Origin: Phialocephala subalpina
Taxonomy: Eukaryota > Ascomycota > Leotiomycetes > Helotiales > Mollisiaceae
Length of the DNA stretch: 64,000 nt
Direction: 5' to 3'
Assembly (NCBI GenBank): GCA_900073065.1
Contig: FJOG01000005.1
Location: 434,001-498,000, forward strand
Shown here: in pieces, positions 43,680 to 55,663 of the stretch
How positions within the stretch are numbered: the first letter of the stretch is position 1
How the letters are laid out: the number at the start of each line of letters is the position of its first letter
Made by a program: the position numbers and the translations under genes
The notes under the pieces: generated by a model
What the model was told of the DNA's origin: nothing
What the model saw: the letters and a program-made list of their open reading frames with translations, nothing else
The model's database searches: none

Positions 43680-46365
43680 TTCCCCCAAGATAGAAGATTT
43701 TCTTTGTCAAGTTTTGCTGCCCCACTACGACTACCCCAACACCACGGCACTTTTTCCCTGAGCTGCACGGCCACTATCACAACTTATGACTTGCAGATGC
43801 GAAGCAGGCAAGCTGTGTTTTGGGGGTGGCTTCTTAGACGTATGTGGCGATTACATCCGATATCAACCAGATCTAGCTTGTCTGTCTGTGTCTCTGACTG
43901 GGACGTCCCGGGAATTCGGTTCGTTCCTGGATTGACTAGGCACAACGGTCGAGGCTGATATGAAGATAGACAGACAGATAGAGTGAAGGCGGAAGAAAAG
44001 TGTAACGGAATGGAGAATTGGATACGTAAAAAGATTTAAAAGAAGGCGTACAGCGAGTGGTATTTGAATTTTGCAGAATCTTCAGCGCGAGGACGGAATT
44101 GGAAGAGGAGACACGGGTAGGCTGAAGCTTGGAGTGGGACACTGGAGCCGGCTCGCTGGAGGGCCTTACATCGGATCGGCTTTTGCGAGGATGGCTCAGA
44201 TGGCTAACTAGGATTCAACTGGGATAGGCGCGAAGCCGTCACTGATTTTAAAGTATCACCAGTCCCAAAATGGTCAAAAGAAAGACCACGCCAACAGCCC
44301 ACTCTGCCCGCTGATTCGCTCCTCCACAAAATGGAATGCTTTCCATTGCTTCCATTGCTTCTACAGCTTCCATGCCCCACTGCGTCCAAGACATCGCTAG
44401 ACCTCGCTCGCTGAAGTGAGCACTGCGCTGGATGAAGCGAACGAGGGGCTCCAATTAGGAAGCTCGCCGACTCCACCGAGTGCTTCCTGTGAAGAAAACT
44501 TTTCACAGCTGCCTTTTTCTTGGTATTGGATCAGGGTGGTTACACCTCGACCAAGCCATGGTCTTAGATCTTGTCGATTGGAACCCTCTTCGTCAGTTGT
44601 TGCTTCTTTCCTTGCCATGCAACCAGCCAGGCACTTAATTTCCTTGAGTTCTAGCCTTCAACCCGGTCAGACAACCATGCTCTGGTGATGCACTTCTACG
44701 CAAAGGGCAACATTGACGGGCATTTCCGATTGTCACCTGCCCTTCCAGCAATTAAAACACGATCTGGCAGGGGGCCCAATTGGAGTCGCACGCTTTTGTG
44801 GCTGCCGTGGCGGACGTCTCTGATGGAACTTGCAAGGTGTGGATGAAAATACTGCATGCGGCATGATGTGTTGCTGGGAGCCTGTCCTATTCTCAAAACG
44901 TCGTTGGTCCAACCTTGCGGGCACAGCGGGCACCGGGCAAAGAATTTTCTGCTCGAGGCTCGAGCTTGACTTCGACCCCTCATCCAAGGGTCTCCAGCCC
45001 AGCAATGGCCAATGAACGCTGCAGGTCAGGACGAACCGGACTTCACACTGTAGTCGATCGATTGCGGTTTCTCCTCGGAGCACTTAATCCATTTCCGGGA
45101 AGTCCAACCATCTCATTTGTGTAAGGCTGTAGAAGATCTTATTATCATAGCCGTGCCCTCTCCAGGATTGTTCGTTGTTGACATTTTGGATATTTTCCAT
45201 TCTGTCGTTCAATGCCAAAACATGTTCAACGTGTGGCCGGAGATGCTGGAGCTGTCGGAACTGCGACAGCCATGGCCATTCATGACTTCCCCGCAGCCGT
45301 ATGTTGTGTAAGTGAGAAGTGCAGCCACGAATCCATGATTGACACCGCCTTATGCTCCCATGATCTTGGAACGGATGCGCCTCGAATGATCCCTCCATGT
45401 TTCGAGTTGCGACTAGAGTACGGTCCCTAGGAGATGTCAAGGTGGCTCCTTCCGGCAGAAGCAGCATGGCGATAGTAAGCACGGCATTCGAGAGCAGGTT
45501 TGGAGGGTTGCACCTGGAAGTTAGGATTGACGGCTGTCGTGTTCTGTGGATACGTACGAGTGTTGAAAGTGGAAAATTCCCGAGACAACCTTGGCGCAGA
45601 GGATGCATGCAATTGTCCTGACACTGGAGATATTTCCAATATGAACCTGAAAACGCACTTCGGGTAATATATGACGGAATCCCTGGGATCTCTTCTACTC
45701 CAGTTTGAGGTCGGGATGAAGATACCTAACTTTGGGATACTTTCTGGATGTCGAGTTCTTGCAAATCTGCGAGGTTGAGCCTAAGCGACTGTCCTGGAAC
45801 TTGAGGTACTTTGGAAACAGAAACTTGGAGCCGGAGTTCGGATAAAGTCCTGAGGACTATGGCAATCCGTTTCTCGACTTGAGGACCTGGTGAATGTACA
45901 TGACTTTCCGGTATTTGGTGTGTTGTCAACACTTGGTGGTAAGTTGCTGCGACTCTGCCTGCGATCAACTCACCGTCTCCCTACGCGATTATCCTTGCAC
46001 TCGAGGTACTTTTGAAAGGGCAAAATAATCTGGAACTAGAATTTTGAACAGCAGATTGAACTTCCTGGGGTTCATTGTGTAAGTTTCAGTACTTTACCTG
46101 ACTTGTACTTTTTCGAGACGCAAAGGAGGCGCAGCCTGGATGGGAGCTCAGCCTGATCTTGAAGCACGTGAGAAGGCTAACTTAGCGCGTCTTACGATTG
46201 GGCGAACCTGGAAGAAAGTAAACAACCTGGAAACTCGAAAAAACAACACCGAGAAAGACGCTCGGAGCAACACACGATAATCTCCATTATTGACCGCAAA
46301 CCTTGCACTTATTTGCTACCCACTCCCTTGTCATCTGAGCATCTCGAATTCGAGAATCCTTCACA
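43680..46365. other. divergent intergenic region, 2.7 kb
   Basis: Separates the bZIP gene (left, minus) from the next plus-strand gene and must hold both promoters. It includes CT-rich stretches near 43940-44000 (on the minus strand) and several short sequences of the type CTTGAGGTACTTT or CTCGAGGTACTTTT between 45790 and 46010. A 174-codon frame at 45084-45608 on the minus strand has no supporting features. Confidence 0.4.
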
Positions 46366-48437
46366 ATGACGCCTCCTCGTCGTCGCTCATCAAGACTTCG
46401 AGGCAGCTCTGCGACTCCGGCAAAGGTAAACAATCTCCTCATCTTGTTGCGTCACCGCCTCTAACCACTTGCTCTCATTGCTCTCTATAGTCACGCAACT
46501 ATGCCACGAATCGTCTCCAATCCCTCGTTGAGCGTGATGAGACTCCCAATGATGGTGTTCAATCGAATCTCGACGCCATTGCATCCTCCCCTCTTGCTCC
46601 ACGAACTCCAGCTAGTACCGGACGAATTCAACCATCTCGAGAAGAAATGCACCCTAGCAAGGCTCACCATAGCACTACACAAGAGCCAGATTCCGGCTTG
46701 AGACTTGGCTTTACAGACATCAAGGCAGTTGGCAATGATCAACCTTCCGGTCTCACACAACAAACTCCTACTAAGTTGGGCATCTCATCCCCCACCTTCG
46801 ATTTCAGATTTGCTCGTCCCGGTCCTCAACTTGGCCCCGAAGCTCAACGAATGATGGATGACCTGCGCGAAGAGGCTCTGCGGATCAAGGCTAAACTGGC
46901 AGCTGAACGAGAGGAGGAAAAGCGTCGAGAAGGAGAATCTGCTGGCGGCATTGGAGGTCGAAAGATTGCGCAACCAAAAGGCAAAGTTGGCCGCTTCAGT
47001 GATATCCATATGGCGGAATTCAAGAAGATGGACTCAATTGCTGGGCATCCTTCTGCGTTCAGAGCTCAACCCGGACGGTTCACACCTGTGACGAACACCC
47101 TCAAGCGAACACAATCAAAGGCACAATTGGATGAGAGAGTGGATGGTTCTAACAAGAAGCATGGGCAAAGCAGCGAGAAGGCAACCGAATCTGAGAGATT
47201 GGAGAACACCGCGCCAGCTAAGCGTGCTCGGAAGCATGTTACGGATGACACTTCGTCTGCTCGGCCAGTCTCTAGCCATGACAGCAAGCCTCTGCCATCG
47301 ACTCCTCCGGTCCCACGATCACAATCAAGCATGCTTGCTACCATCTCTACCCCCACCCAAGCCTCGTTGGCTCGAGCTGCAAGTACAAAAAAGCCTGCTA
47401 CTCAAATCCCAACTTTGTCTAGATCTCCATCAAAGCCAAATCTGGTTGGAACACCTCGAGTCGTCACGAAATCTACACTCACGAATGATCTCAGTGGAAT
47501 GTCGAAGTCCGAGTCCAGACCCACATTACACAGTCCTAGCAAGTTTGACCGCATGAAATCCATTCTTCGACGCCCAAGCTCGACTGCGAAGAAGCCAACT
47601 CGGATGCCATCTACCATTCCGATGCTTTCTCGAAGCCCTAGCAAGCCAAACTTCGAAAAGTCTCTTCCTTCGATTCCTACAACCCCTGGTGGAGGTGATT
47701 CTAAGACAAGCAAACACGTCAACTTCACTCCGGACACTGTCAACAACTATGCCACGATGATCCAGAACTCGCCATCTCCTATGAAATCCAGTATCCCTCG
47801 GTCTACATCCAGAATCCAGCTTGGTCCAAAGCCTTCTGCCGTTCAAGCCAGCTCTTCACGACCAGGCTCCGCGGGTGTTCAATATCCATCTATTGCAACT
47901 CTCCCTAACCCCACCAAGCAGACACAAGAAGTCGAGTATCCGTCCCTCGATGGCGTTCGTCCTCTTCCCCTACCGCCTCGTCAAGCTACATCTCAACCTC
48001 CTGCCCCACCATCCGTACCTGGTACCTTCACTTTCCGCAGTGACCATACTATCAGTTTCGGTGCTTCACCTAAAGGCTTTGAATCATCTCCAGGCCAATC
48101 TAGCGTCCGCCAGGTTCGCCAGAGCATCTTCCCTAGCTCAATGCCTGGTAGCTTCCCATCTGGTAACAAGGAAAACACCGAGCCTCTTCCAGCAGTCCCT
48201 CATGGAATGGCCAACAAGAAGCGTCGCCGCGTGGAGGCCGATGATGAAACCGAGGAAGAGCCTGAGCGTTCCCCTAAGAAGCACAAGGCCGCTGCCGAAG
48301 GTGCTATGCTCATGGCTCCCAATCTTCAATCTCAGAACAAGACTCCGAACTCTCGAATTTCCAGCCCGGCAAAGAAGAAGGGTGTTCTCAGCTTGAGCCG
48401 TCTCAATATGCTTGCTCGACCAAAGGTCCGAAAGTAG
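46366..48437 (+). CDS. Ser/Pro-rich basic protein, probably nuclear, unknown function
   Basis: Two exons, 46366-46425 and 46491-48437, giving 668 residues. The N terminus is strongly basic (MTPPRRRSSRLRGSSATPAK). A charged coiled-coil-like helix lies at about residues 140-180 (DDLREEALRIKAKLAAEREE). A conserved-looking block follows (GRFSDIHMAEFKKMDSIAGH). The middle and C-terminal parts contain repeated short motifs, LSRSPSKPN twice and a related LHSPSKFD, typical of kinase-regulated or microtubule/chromatin-associated proteins. Further blocks are HVNFTPDTV and PGTFTFRSDHTISFGASP, then a bipartite basic signal (NKKRRRVEADDE, then SPKKHK) and the C terminus LSRLNMLARPKVRK. A mitotic or nuclear role is inference; I do not recognise a named family. 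Confidence 0.85.
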
Positions 48438-49131
48438 GAAAGGAAATCTGTTTGCGAAGGCGTTGTTGGGGGATATGCATAAATTGTCTTCGTGTTATAT
48501 TTGGCGTTCAGCGAGGGACTGTGCTTCTTGTGGAGTATGAACTGGTGGCGTTGGATGTGAATGCTACATGAGATATCATATTATGACCTGATGGATCGGT
48601 GATGTTGTTTTATTCCTCATTTCAGGCTGTGCGCTTTGCATACAGATATGGCTGATAAACACATCTATGACCAGGAGTTTGTTTCTTGTAAAATTGTTCG
48701 ATGGTTTTGATTCATGTTTGTGTAGTTTATCATGAGAATGCTCCTTCCCAATTTGGCAGGAAATAGATGCGAGAATAAAAGCATATCGATACTAGGTTGC
48801 GCCTTCCCTTGAAGGTCTTCCACTTGACATGTTGTCATGATACGCGTCACAGTTCTCATTCACCTTCGCAAACTCCGACTTTACCTACTTTCACTCTCTT
48901 CAGGTCGTAGAGGGAGCTCATTCAAGCAAGGCTCTCATCTCCCATGCATTCATTTTATCCTTCCGTCAAAATTCTTTTCTTTCTCTTCGTGGCCTGCATG
49001 TTACTCCATATAATTTAAAGCATCAACCAAAGACCCTTCATGCCTTCCTTACCCACCTCAATTTTCCTGCGCCCATACTTCACCCACTGTGGCCTGATAC
49101 ATCACTTCTCCGAGCCACCCTGTCGCACAGA
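48438..49131. other. intergenic region
   Basis: 3' flank of the preceding gene and promoter of the LIM gene; nothing else supported. Pyrimidine-rich sequence near 48890-48990 fits a core promoter. Confidence 0.4.
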
Positions 49132-50962
49132 ATGGACCCGCAACTCCAAAGTCTGCCCCGATTTCGACACCACGAAACCATCAAACACAAAGATAAAGAC
49201 AAAGGCGAGCCAGTCTTCATCTGCACGATCTGCTGGCGTGCCCAATACTTCCCCTCGAAACCAAAACTCCTAGGCTCATCAGCTCGAATCGTCTGTCGTC
49301 CCTGCTGGCGAGCTGTTCTAGATCTGAGTATCTGTTGGGTGTGCGGGGAGTATATTGTGAGGGGAGATGAGGTTGTTAGTCTCGGATGGTGTTTTTGGCA
49401 TCGAGCTTGTTTTGGGTGTCTGGTTTGTAGGACGAAGATAAGTGTCCCTGAGGAGGAGGGTAGTGCTGTTAGTAGGAGGAGGAGGGACGGAATGGGGGTT
49501 GAGTTGGAAGAGATTCCGCTCTGTAACGTGTGTGGCGTTAAGATGTCCGGCGAGAGTCCTGGGAAGGTGCTTGAGAGGGGGGTGGAGAATGTATCGAGGT
49601 TCGATGGAGGGTTAAGTAGGGAGAGACTAGAGAGGTGGTCTGAGGTGAGTAACGAGGGAACCGAGGAGAAGCTTGAAGATAAACAGCAAGCTGCTTCCTC
49701 AAAGGAGGCTAGACGCTCTCTTGCTCACTGGCAGAGCTTGACGCAGATTAAGAGAGGCTGCTCAAGATGCTCGGTGAGTTTCCACAGCGAAAACTTCGTT
49801 ATGAGTTGGAGCTAATACGAAGCAGCACCAGCAACGACCAACGTCGAGCACTCGAAGCTTGCATTCGATGCTCCATAGCGCGATAGATACGCGGATTTCA
49901 GCAGACGGCAGTGTGGATGACCATCGAATGGAGGATCATAAGCTTGATTCTTTGAGATCAACTCAGTCCTTGGCAGAAGAGGGTGAGCCCAGCGTTTACG
50001 TTTCAATCTTCGATCCTGTGGGAGAACCTGCCTTCGAGCCCAGCAAAACGAAACCGCTACCTAAATGGATGCATTTACTCCCAAACAACATTCATAGAGA
50101 GAGGGAGCAAAGGGGCAGCAGAGAGGTTGAAAGCGAAGCAAGTCTGAACTCAGATCACGCAGAATCGCAAAACCACGGTAGCTTTTCGACGTCCTCTGCT
50201 CACTTGGAGAATCAAACCCACGATAGTCCAACATTGTCCGGCAGTAGCACATCGACAACACCGGAAGCGCAAGCAGACCTTCCAACTCCACCACTGGACG
50301 TTCCAATTGTTCGTTCCCGCGCTCCCGCGGATTCCAAAATCGCCTTTATACCAAATCCTGAGGTTGAATCTATCAACGGAGGAGGCCAAGGCCAAAGGGC
50401 TAGTCGACGTTCTCACACGGCTGAAAGTGGCTACGTGACTGCTCCAGAAAACCCTCGACCGAAGACGCCATTCCCACGAGTATCTCGGCCGTCTCTCCCC
50501 CGCCACGAAACTTCATCTTATTTCTCTCACCGTGCTAGTGTGAGTCGAGTCCAAGCTGCACTCGACGTGGACGAAGACACATGCTGTGGTCTTGGATTAG
50601 GAGTCCCAACACCCACACCAGAGGAGACTCCTAGACAACTTCCGATCCCTCCACCATGCGACCGTCCTTCTCTGTTAGCAACTCCGACGCAGTCTTCTGA
50701 GTATATCGAGAAGTACCGACCCCAGGGTGCCGCGACCCAGTATGAGAGATATGTTCCAAAGGAACCTGAACCTATTCTTAGCAAGCTTAAGAGACAGAGA
50801 GTTGGAAACCAGCATTTGGAAGAGGTGGCTGAGGGTAGGGAGACGAAGAGACATGGTGGTGAAAGACCGAGGAGTCCGAAATTGGAAAATGAAGAATATA
50901 GTATTGATCCTCGGAGGAGGGACTTGAATCGGGAGCTGAGAAGCCTGTTTTGTGAGGTGTAG
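49132..50962 (+). CDS. LIM-domain zinc-finger protein
   Basis: Two exons, 49132-49773 and 49826-50962, giving 592 residues. An N-terminal pair of Cys doublets (C31/C34 and C55/C58) precedes a LIM finger: C68-xx-C71, H90-xx-C93, C96-xx-C99, C131-xx-C134. The gap between the two zinc halves is 31 residues instead of the usual 16-21, because of an Arg-rich insertion (SRRRRDG). After the finger comes an acidic Ser/Glu segment, and the second exon encodes a long disordered region rich in SP and TP sites, ending in a charged stretch (RRRDLNRELRSLFCEV). LIM domains bind proteins, often at actin or signalling sites; fungal examples act in polarity and Rho signalling, but a specific role cannot be told. 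An alternative acceptor three bases upstream (AAG|CAG) would add one residue. Confidence 0.85.
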
Positions 50963-51769
50963 GACTTGAATCAGAGGCGTGGATATGCGAGGAGTAGGGA
51001 CAACGAGAGCGATACGTAGATTGGCAAACAAGAATGACTGAAACCAAAAAAAATAGCAATGACTGTAAAGTTGCAAGTGGTCGAAAGACTGGATAATAAC
51101 TGATTCAAGAACGGGACTCGAAGCACGTGTATGCCGTGTAGAATATGCAGAGATGAGAGCTGAAAGCAATACTTAAATGACAGTACATGCAATTGAAAGA
51201 CTATGTGATCCTTGTACATCTAAAGACGGCTTGTATCCAGGGTTAGCCAAGTCCGAGTTCACCTCAAAACTCGAGCACTTTTCAGTAAGATTAGAATTGG
51301 ACTCAAACTCGAGAATTGTAAGACATACTTGAATCCTTACACCCAACTCCAAGTTTTTAAGACGACTTGTTCGAATGCATGCCAGAAAGAGCGCATCACT
51401 TCATTGTGGATAGCATATTATCCTCATTATCAAACCATGGAACAATTCTTATGGAAGATATTGAGAAGTATCAAAAAAGAACATGAAATTATATTAAGAA
51501 TCTGGCTACAGCATAGCCGGAAAACATGCGATTCGGCCTCGAACTCGCCAACCTAAGGACTCTAGAGCTATACTTGGACTTGCCAAGTTAACGTTCGGAC
51601 TCCAATCTAGGACTTGGCTGGCCCTGCCTGTATCTGTCTCTTCCTCGACCGCTTGCTGTCCCTTCTGATATTGGCTGAAGTCTAGCACTTGAATTTGGAT
51701 ACCGAGATGTCCTTCGAATTCCTGCTGGCAGTCTTGGCAGCATTTCTTGTCTTCCAAATGCCAATTCCC
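50963..51769. other. intergenic region
   Basis: 3' flank of the LIM gene and of the broken 2EXR gene. Repeated short ACTCGAG and ACTTGNA-like words occur between 51250 and 51600 without clear order. No gene is supported. Confidence 0.35.
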
Positions 51770-52435
51770 CTACGGCCAACTTCCTGATCTTGCCTTGTAC
51801 TGCTTCATTGTCCCCATCCCACCCCGTTTCATTATGTCAACAAATTCTTCCTTGAAGAATAAGTCCAAGACTTCGTCTCCTGTATGAGGAACGAATAGGG
51901 CAAAGAGCTCTTCGATTTCCGAGTTTTCAGTGCATTTGGAAGCTTCATTCGCTAAGTAGGAACAGTCCGGTACGCCGAGTGGACTTGTCCGAATCTGAAG
52001 CCGTAATACCCTTCTCGCCGGTTGTAGCAATATTTCGGCAACTCATGGGGGCAACTTGATATCCCCTCCATGTATGCCATCGTACACAACTATATCCTTC
52101 CCATAGTCAACGTAAAAGCCCGTTCTTGGCGTGATATTTGGCACTGAATATCGAATATTTCGGCACACAACAACAACCTCTTTGTTTCCAGCAGTGGTCC
52201 CAATCAATTTGTATCGTTTGAGTATTAACTTACGTAAGTCTCGGTATGTGTGGAGGAGACTGGGTATCTTGTTTGTTCTGTTCCACCATCGTGCTTGCCG
52301 GAATGCAATGACTCGAGGTGCGATGGAATCGACGGCAGCTTTCCAGACCATTTCCCTCAGCTCGGGTGGAAGGTCCAAAAATCGTTCGAGTATGTTGGTG
52401 GACTATGCAAGTGGAGTGGTTGAATTTGGAGCCAT
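51770..52435 (-). pseudogene. 2EXR-type (F-box-like) protein with two in-frame stops
   Basis: One frame of 222 codons runs from ATG at 52435 to the stop at 51770, interrupted by a TAG after nine codons (MAPNSTTPLA, then stop) and a TGA after KLPP. The piece between them holds the fungal 2EXR/F-box-like signature FLDLPPELREMVWKAAVDSI and then RVIAFRQARWW. The last piece reads as a continuation (ILLQPARRVL, ending GTMKQYKARSGSWP). Both stops can be explained by one C to T change each on the coding strand (CAG to TAG, CGA to TGA). 2EXR proteins are a large, fast-changing fungal family of unknown function. Translation from an internal start is possible but would miss the first residues of the domain. 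Confidence 0.6.
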
Positions 52436-53560
52436 GGTGCTGGGGATCAAGGCTCTGTTTGCTCTTGAAGTTGGAGAGATTTCTGGTGTCTGGTGACGAA
52501 GGCTTCAGGGCTTGATTTTCATGTCGAAGGAAAAATTGGAAATCCCATTCCGATGTAGACTGATGCCAAAATAGGCATAGTCTCAAGCGGCGGCACCAAT
52601 TCCAACGGGATCCAAGAATTGATGGTCATGAGTGGAAGCTAGCCCAAAGTAGAACTCAGTTGTGCTTGACTTCGATTCGACTTTGAGAAAAAACATTTCT
52701 GCTGAGATATCTAAACTTAAACTTGGAGACTGTACTGCAGTGATGCTGTTTACCCAACGCGTAAAAACCACGCGGGCCATGCTGATGTTGGATATTCCTC
52801 CTGAGAGATGAAGTTTCAGAATTTGAATGTTTGGGGTATTCTTAGAGGCTGATGTAAGACCAGAGATTGACACGAGGTCGAACATACGGATGTACTTTGG
52901 AAGGAAAGAACGTCTACACCACCTCAGGATTCTATGCCAGGCTGGACGATGAAGTCGTTTGGTGCTTTGAGATACTTTTGCCATGCTACCAATCTGATGG
53001 AATGAATGCTGGTCAATGAGATGAACCTATGTGTGGAGAGTGTTTGGCTTTCGAAATTCAAAAACTAATTGGTTCGTATCTCTACTTAGAGATTTGAACA
53101 TCGGAGCGGTAGCAACAGTTGGGAAGTTACTCCTTAACGTCAAAGTTGGCAGACATTATGAATATTTGACGAGGTGAGGAGACTTGGTACACTAGTTCTT
53201 CCCGCTGGCAACCAAAAAAGAAAAGCAACCACAAAAAATAAAATCATCTTCAAGCATTTCAAGATTCATAAAACTCCAATATTGTTTTGAAACTGTCAGA
53301 AGTCTCAAGGTGGTCGTGATATGAATCATCACCAATGTGTCACGTGAAAAGTGACGTAGGTACATCGATCGTGTGAGACAAGGGAGCTTTGAGTTCTTGA
53401 GAAACGGGATGTGTGTCGGCGCCGACTTCGACACAACTATACTTCAACATTGTAACATCTTTGTCAACGATCAAACCTTCTTGCGTGACCGACTCGATTT
53501 ATCCTCTTACCGAGTGCATCACTGCAAGCCAAGACTTCAGCACTCACCATCAAAAGCATC
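52436..53560. other. intergenic region
   Basis: A minus-strand frame at 52583-52984 (133 codons) is open but shows no domain. The right part is the promoter and leader of the Pro-rich protein gene. Confidence 0.35.
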
Positions 53561-54313
53561 ATGACAGGAATTCCAGTCTACACGCAGGTCAATGCCTCCA
53601 AGGCATCTGGCACAACCCCACAGACAACTGCTCCTCAACCGCAAACTGCTTCCGGTCCAAATTCAGCGCCTTCTACCACAACTGCAGCTCCAACATCATC
53701 CTACCCGCCAGCTCGTCCAGGCGCTGCTGCTGTTCCTGCCCCAACTGCTGCAGCCCAACGATATGCGCCGGTTCAACCAACTCCAACGACAAAGACTGAC
53801 ACAGATTCGCCAGCTGCCCCTCGGCCTGGCGCTGTGCCAACTCCGTTGGGAACGAGCTCAATTCCTCCACCTCCCAAAGTTGGCGAGACTTATCATCCTC
53901 CACAGCAAACAGCTGCTATCACGCAACCCTTAGCGCAGCCTTACCCACCTCAGATGTCGATTCCTCCACCTACGAGCGCGTATGGGGCACAACTACCTCA
54001 CTCCTCTACGATTAGCACGACAAACTCCTCGGGATCTTACCCTGCCTCGATTCCCGAAGCTGGAGCGCAACGAAGGAGTCTTGAACATCCGCCAGGCTAC
54101 CAGCAGAATCAATACGCTTCAGAAATGACAAGCGACCAGAGACGAGCACACGAAGCAGCGAACTACTCGTCCACTTCGCAAGAGAATAAAGAACCAATTG
54201 TAGGAATCGATACGGAGAGTGTTTGGAATACTGCCAAGAGTTGGTTGGGCCAGGCTGGAGAGAAGATATCTGCGGCTGAGGCTGAGGTATGGCGCAAGAT
54301 TAACAAAGAATAA
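53561..54313 (+). CDS. Pro/Thr/Ser-rich protein with C-terminal amphipathic helix
   Basis: A single exon of 250 codons. The first 170 residues are low-complexity (Pro, Thr, Ala, Ser, Gln) with short motifs PPPPKVGETYHPP and SIPPPTSAYG. The last 50 residues look conserved and structured: NKEPIVGIDTESVWNTAKSW, then LGQAGEKISAAEAEVWRKIN. This gives a Trp-containing amphipathic helix suitable for membrane or protein binding. I do not recognise a named family; similar small Pro-rich proteins with such an end occur in other ascomycetes in my recollection. The start ATG at 53561 follows a pyrimidine-poor leader; no upstream exon is evident. Confidence 0.75.
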   Translation: MTGIPVYTQVNASKASGTTPQTTAPQPQTASGPNSAPSTTTAAPTSSYPPARPGAAAVPAPTAAAQRYAPVQPTPTTKTDTDSPAAPRPGAVPTPLGTSSIPPPPKVGETYHPPQQTAAITQPLAQPYPPQMSIPPPTSAYGAQLPHSSTISTTNSSGSYPASIPEAGAQRRSLEHPPGYQQNQYASEMTSDQRRAHEAANYSSTSQENKEPIVGIDTESVWNTAKSWLGQAGEKISAAEAEVWRKINKE

Positions 54314-55423
54314 AGTTTACTTTTGGGGTCGATTACAGTATTGATCGACAGGGACGACGAGCAAGGCTGCAAGGGACTTCGTCGTGGGCTGCCATGAGCA
54401 TTGATATCCAGATTCTTAATTTCCGAGTTGGGATGGATACATTTAGGCCATTCATAAAGTCCATTGCTCGCAAGGTATAAGATCTCCAGTTGTTTCGATC
54501 TTCCAAGTCGATACAAACTAGCAAAAACTGGTTTGGAGTTCTAGGCGTTGTTTTCTCAATAACGAAAAGGAATAATCCATCAATCTTTCATAGCTTGCAT
54601 TGATGAAGCGCACGAAATAGGTGAAGGATGCCGAGAAGGTTTTTCTCGTCCACTCAAAATAGAAGTCTTGAGAAGCCCCTTTTCTACCTGAAGTGGTACT
54701 TCCTTTTCTTCACTTTCCTAATCTGATGTATGCATGAATCACGGCGGGCTTAGAGCTGAGGCTCGCGTCACTGCGACTGGGGGAGGGAAACATGATTCAC
54801 GAAAGAAGACATCCTAGGGCGCGCTCTCCATCGCGTTGGGACGGTGGGTGGGCAGGTACGATGGCTGGCCCGAGACGCGTGGACGTGTTTATCAGAGATC
54901 GTTTATCATTCAGCCGATACGGTCGTCATTGGCACCAAGATCCTCATAAGAGCTGTATTAAGGACAGAGACCAGCAACTCAGGCAATAGGCAATTCCCAG
55001 ATTGAGCGGGAGATTCAATGCGAACTGTCAAGGCAAACCCAGCACTCCGAACATCCCCCGCAACAAATCAAGGGATACCGCAAGATCCAGTCGATTGTGG
55101 GACCGGTAGAAGCAAAAGAAGCTGCTTTCGTTGGTGCTAATTTCGTCTCATATCGAGCATTATGGGCACCAGGGCAGAGCAGGGAACGTGTTCTGTCGAG
55201 ACTAACGGTCCGAACTTTGGATGACTGCCGACTTCAGACAAACAGGTGAGCGCGATCCGTCTGAAATAAAGTCGGAAAAGGCGATCCCAGTGAGATGTGA
55301 CTTTTCCGACCTTGGTTCCGAGAGCCGTGGCGGGGAGGATGCAACAGTTTCCAGCTGGTTTTGTTGCGGTTGGGGCAGGCGTGACGAGATGGAGATCCTT
55401 TCGCAGTTTTATCTCGTGAGCAG

Positions 55424-55465
55424 ATGTGAAGTGTGAAGTGTGAGGTGTGAGGTGTGAGGCGTGAA
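55424..55465. repeat. tandem 7-mer repeat (GTGTGAG type, six units)
   Basis: Six adjacent seven-base units of the form RYGTGAR: ATGTGAA, GTGTGAA, three GTGTGAG and GCGTGAA. Located in the long region upstream of the Rua1-type gene. Confidence 0.85.
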
Positions 55466-55638
55466 GCGGTATCAGATCTTGGCCGAGCAACAGCCTGACG
55501 AGAGACGTTGGAGCGTTGGAGCCCTGAGCAGGCCCGACGTTGAGTTTAGAAACTGCGCAAACGATTTCGATTCGCCGGCGTGCCCGAGCCAGACCACTCT
55601 GGGCAACGTGCAGTGTGGCCCTGCGTCGCCTTACCGTA

Positions 55639-55663
55639 CCTCACCTCACCTCACCTCACCTCA
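55639..55663. repeat. tandem CCTCA repeat (five units)
   Basis: Five perfect CCTCA units followed by CTTA. On the other strand it reads TGAGG, related to the GTGTGAG repeat about 200 bases upstream. Confidence 0.9.

Noticed and set aside
45084..45608. Minus-strand 174-codon frame between the bZIP gene and the next gene
   Set aside because: No recognisable motif and competing frames on the opposite strand; the composition is like intergenic DNA.
52583..52984. Minus-strand 133-codon frame next to the broken 2EXR gene
   Set aside because: It could be an exon of a neighbouring relic, but no motif or splice join to the 2EXR frame was found.
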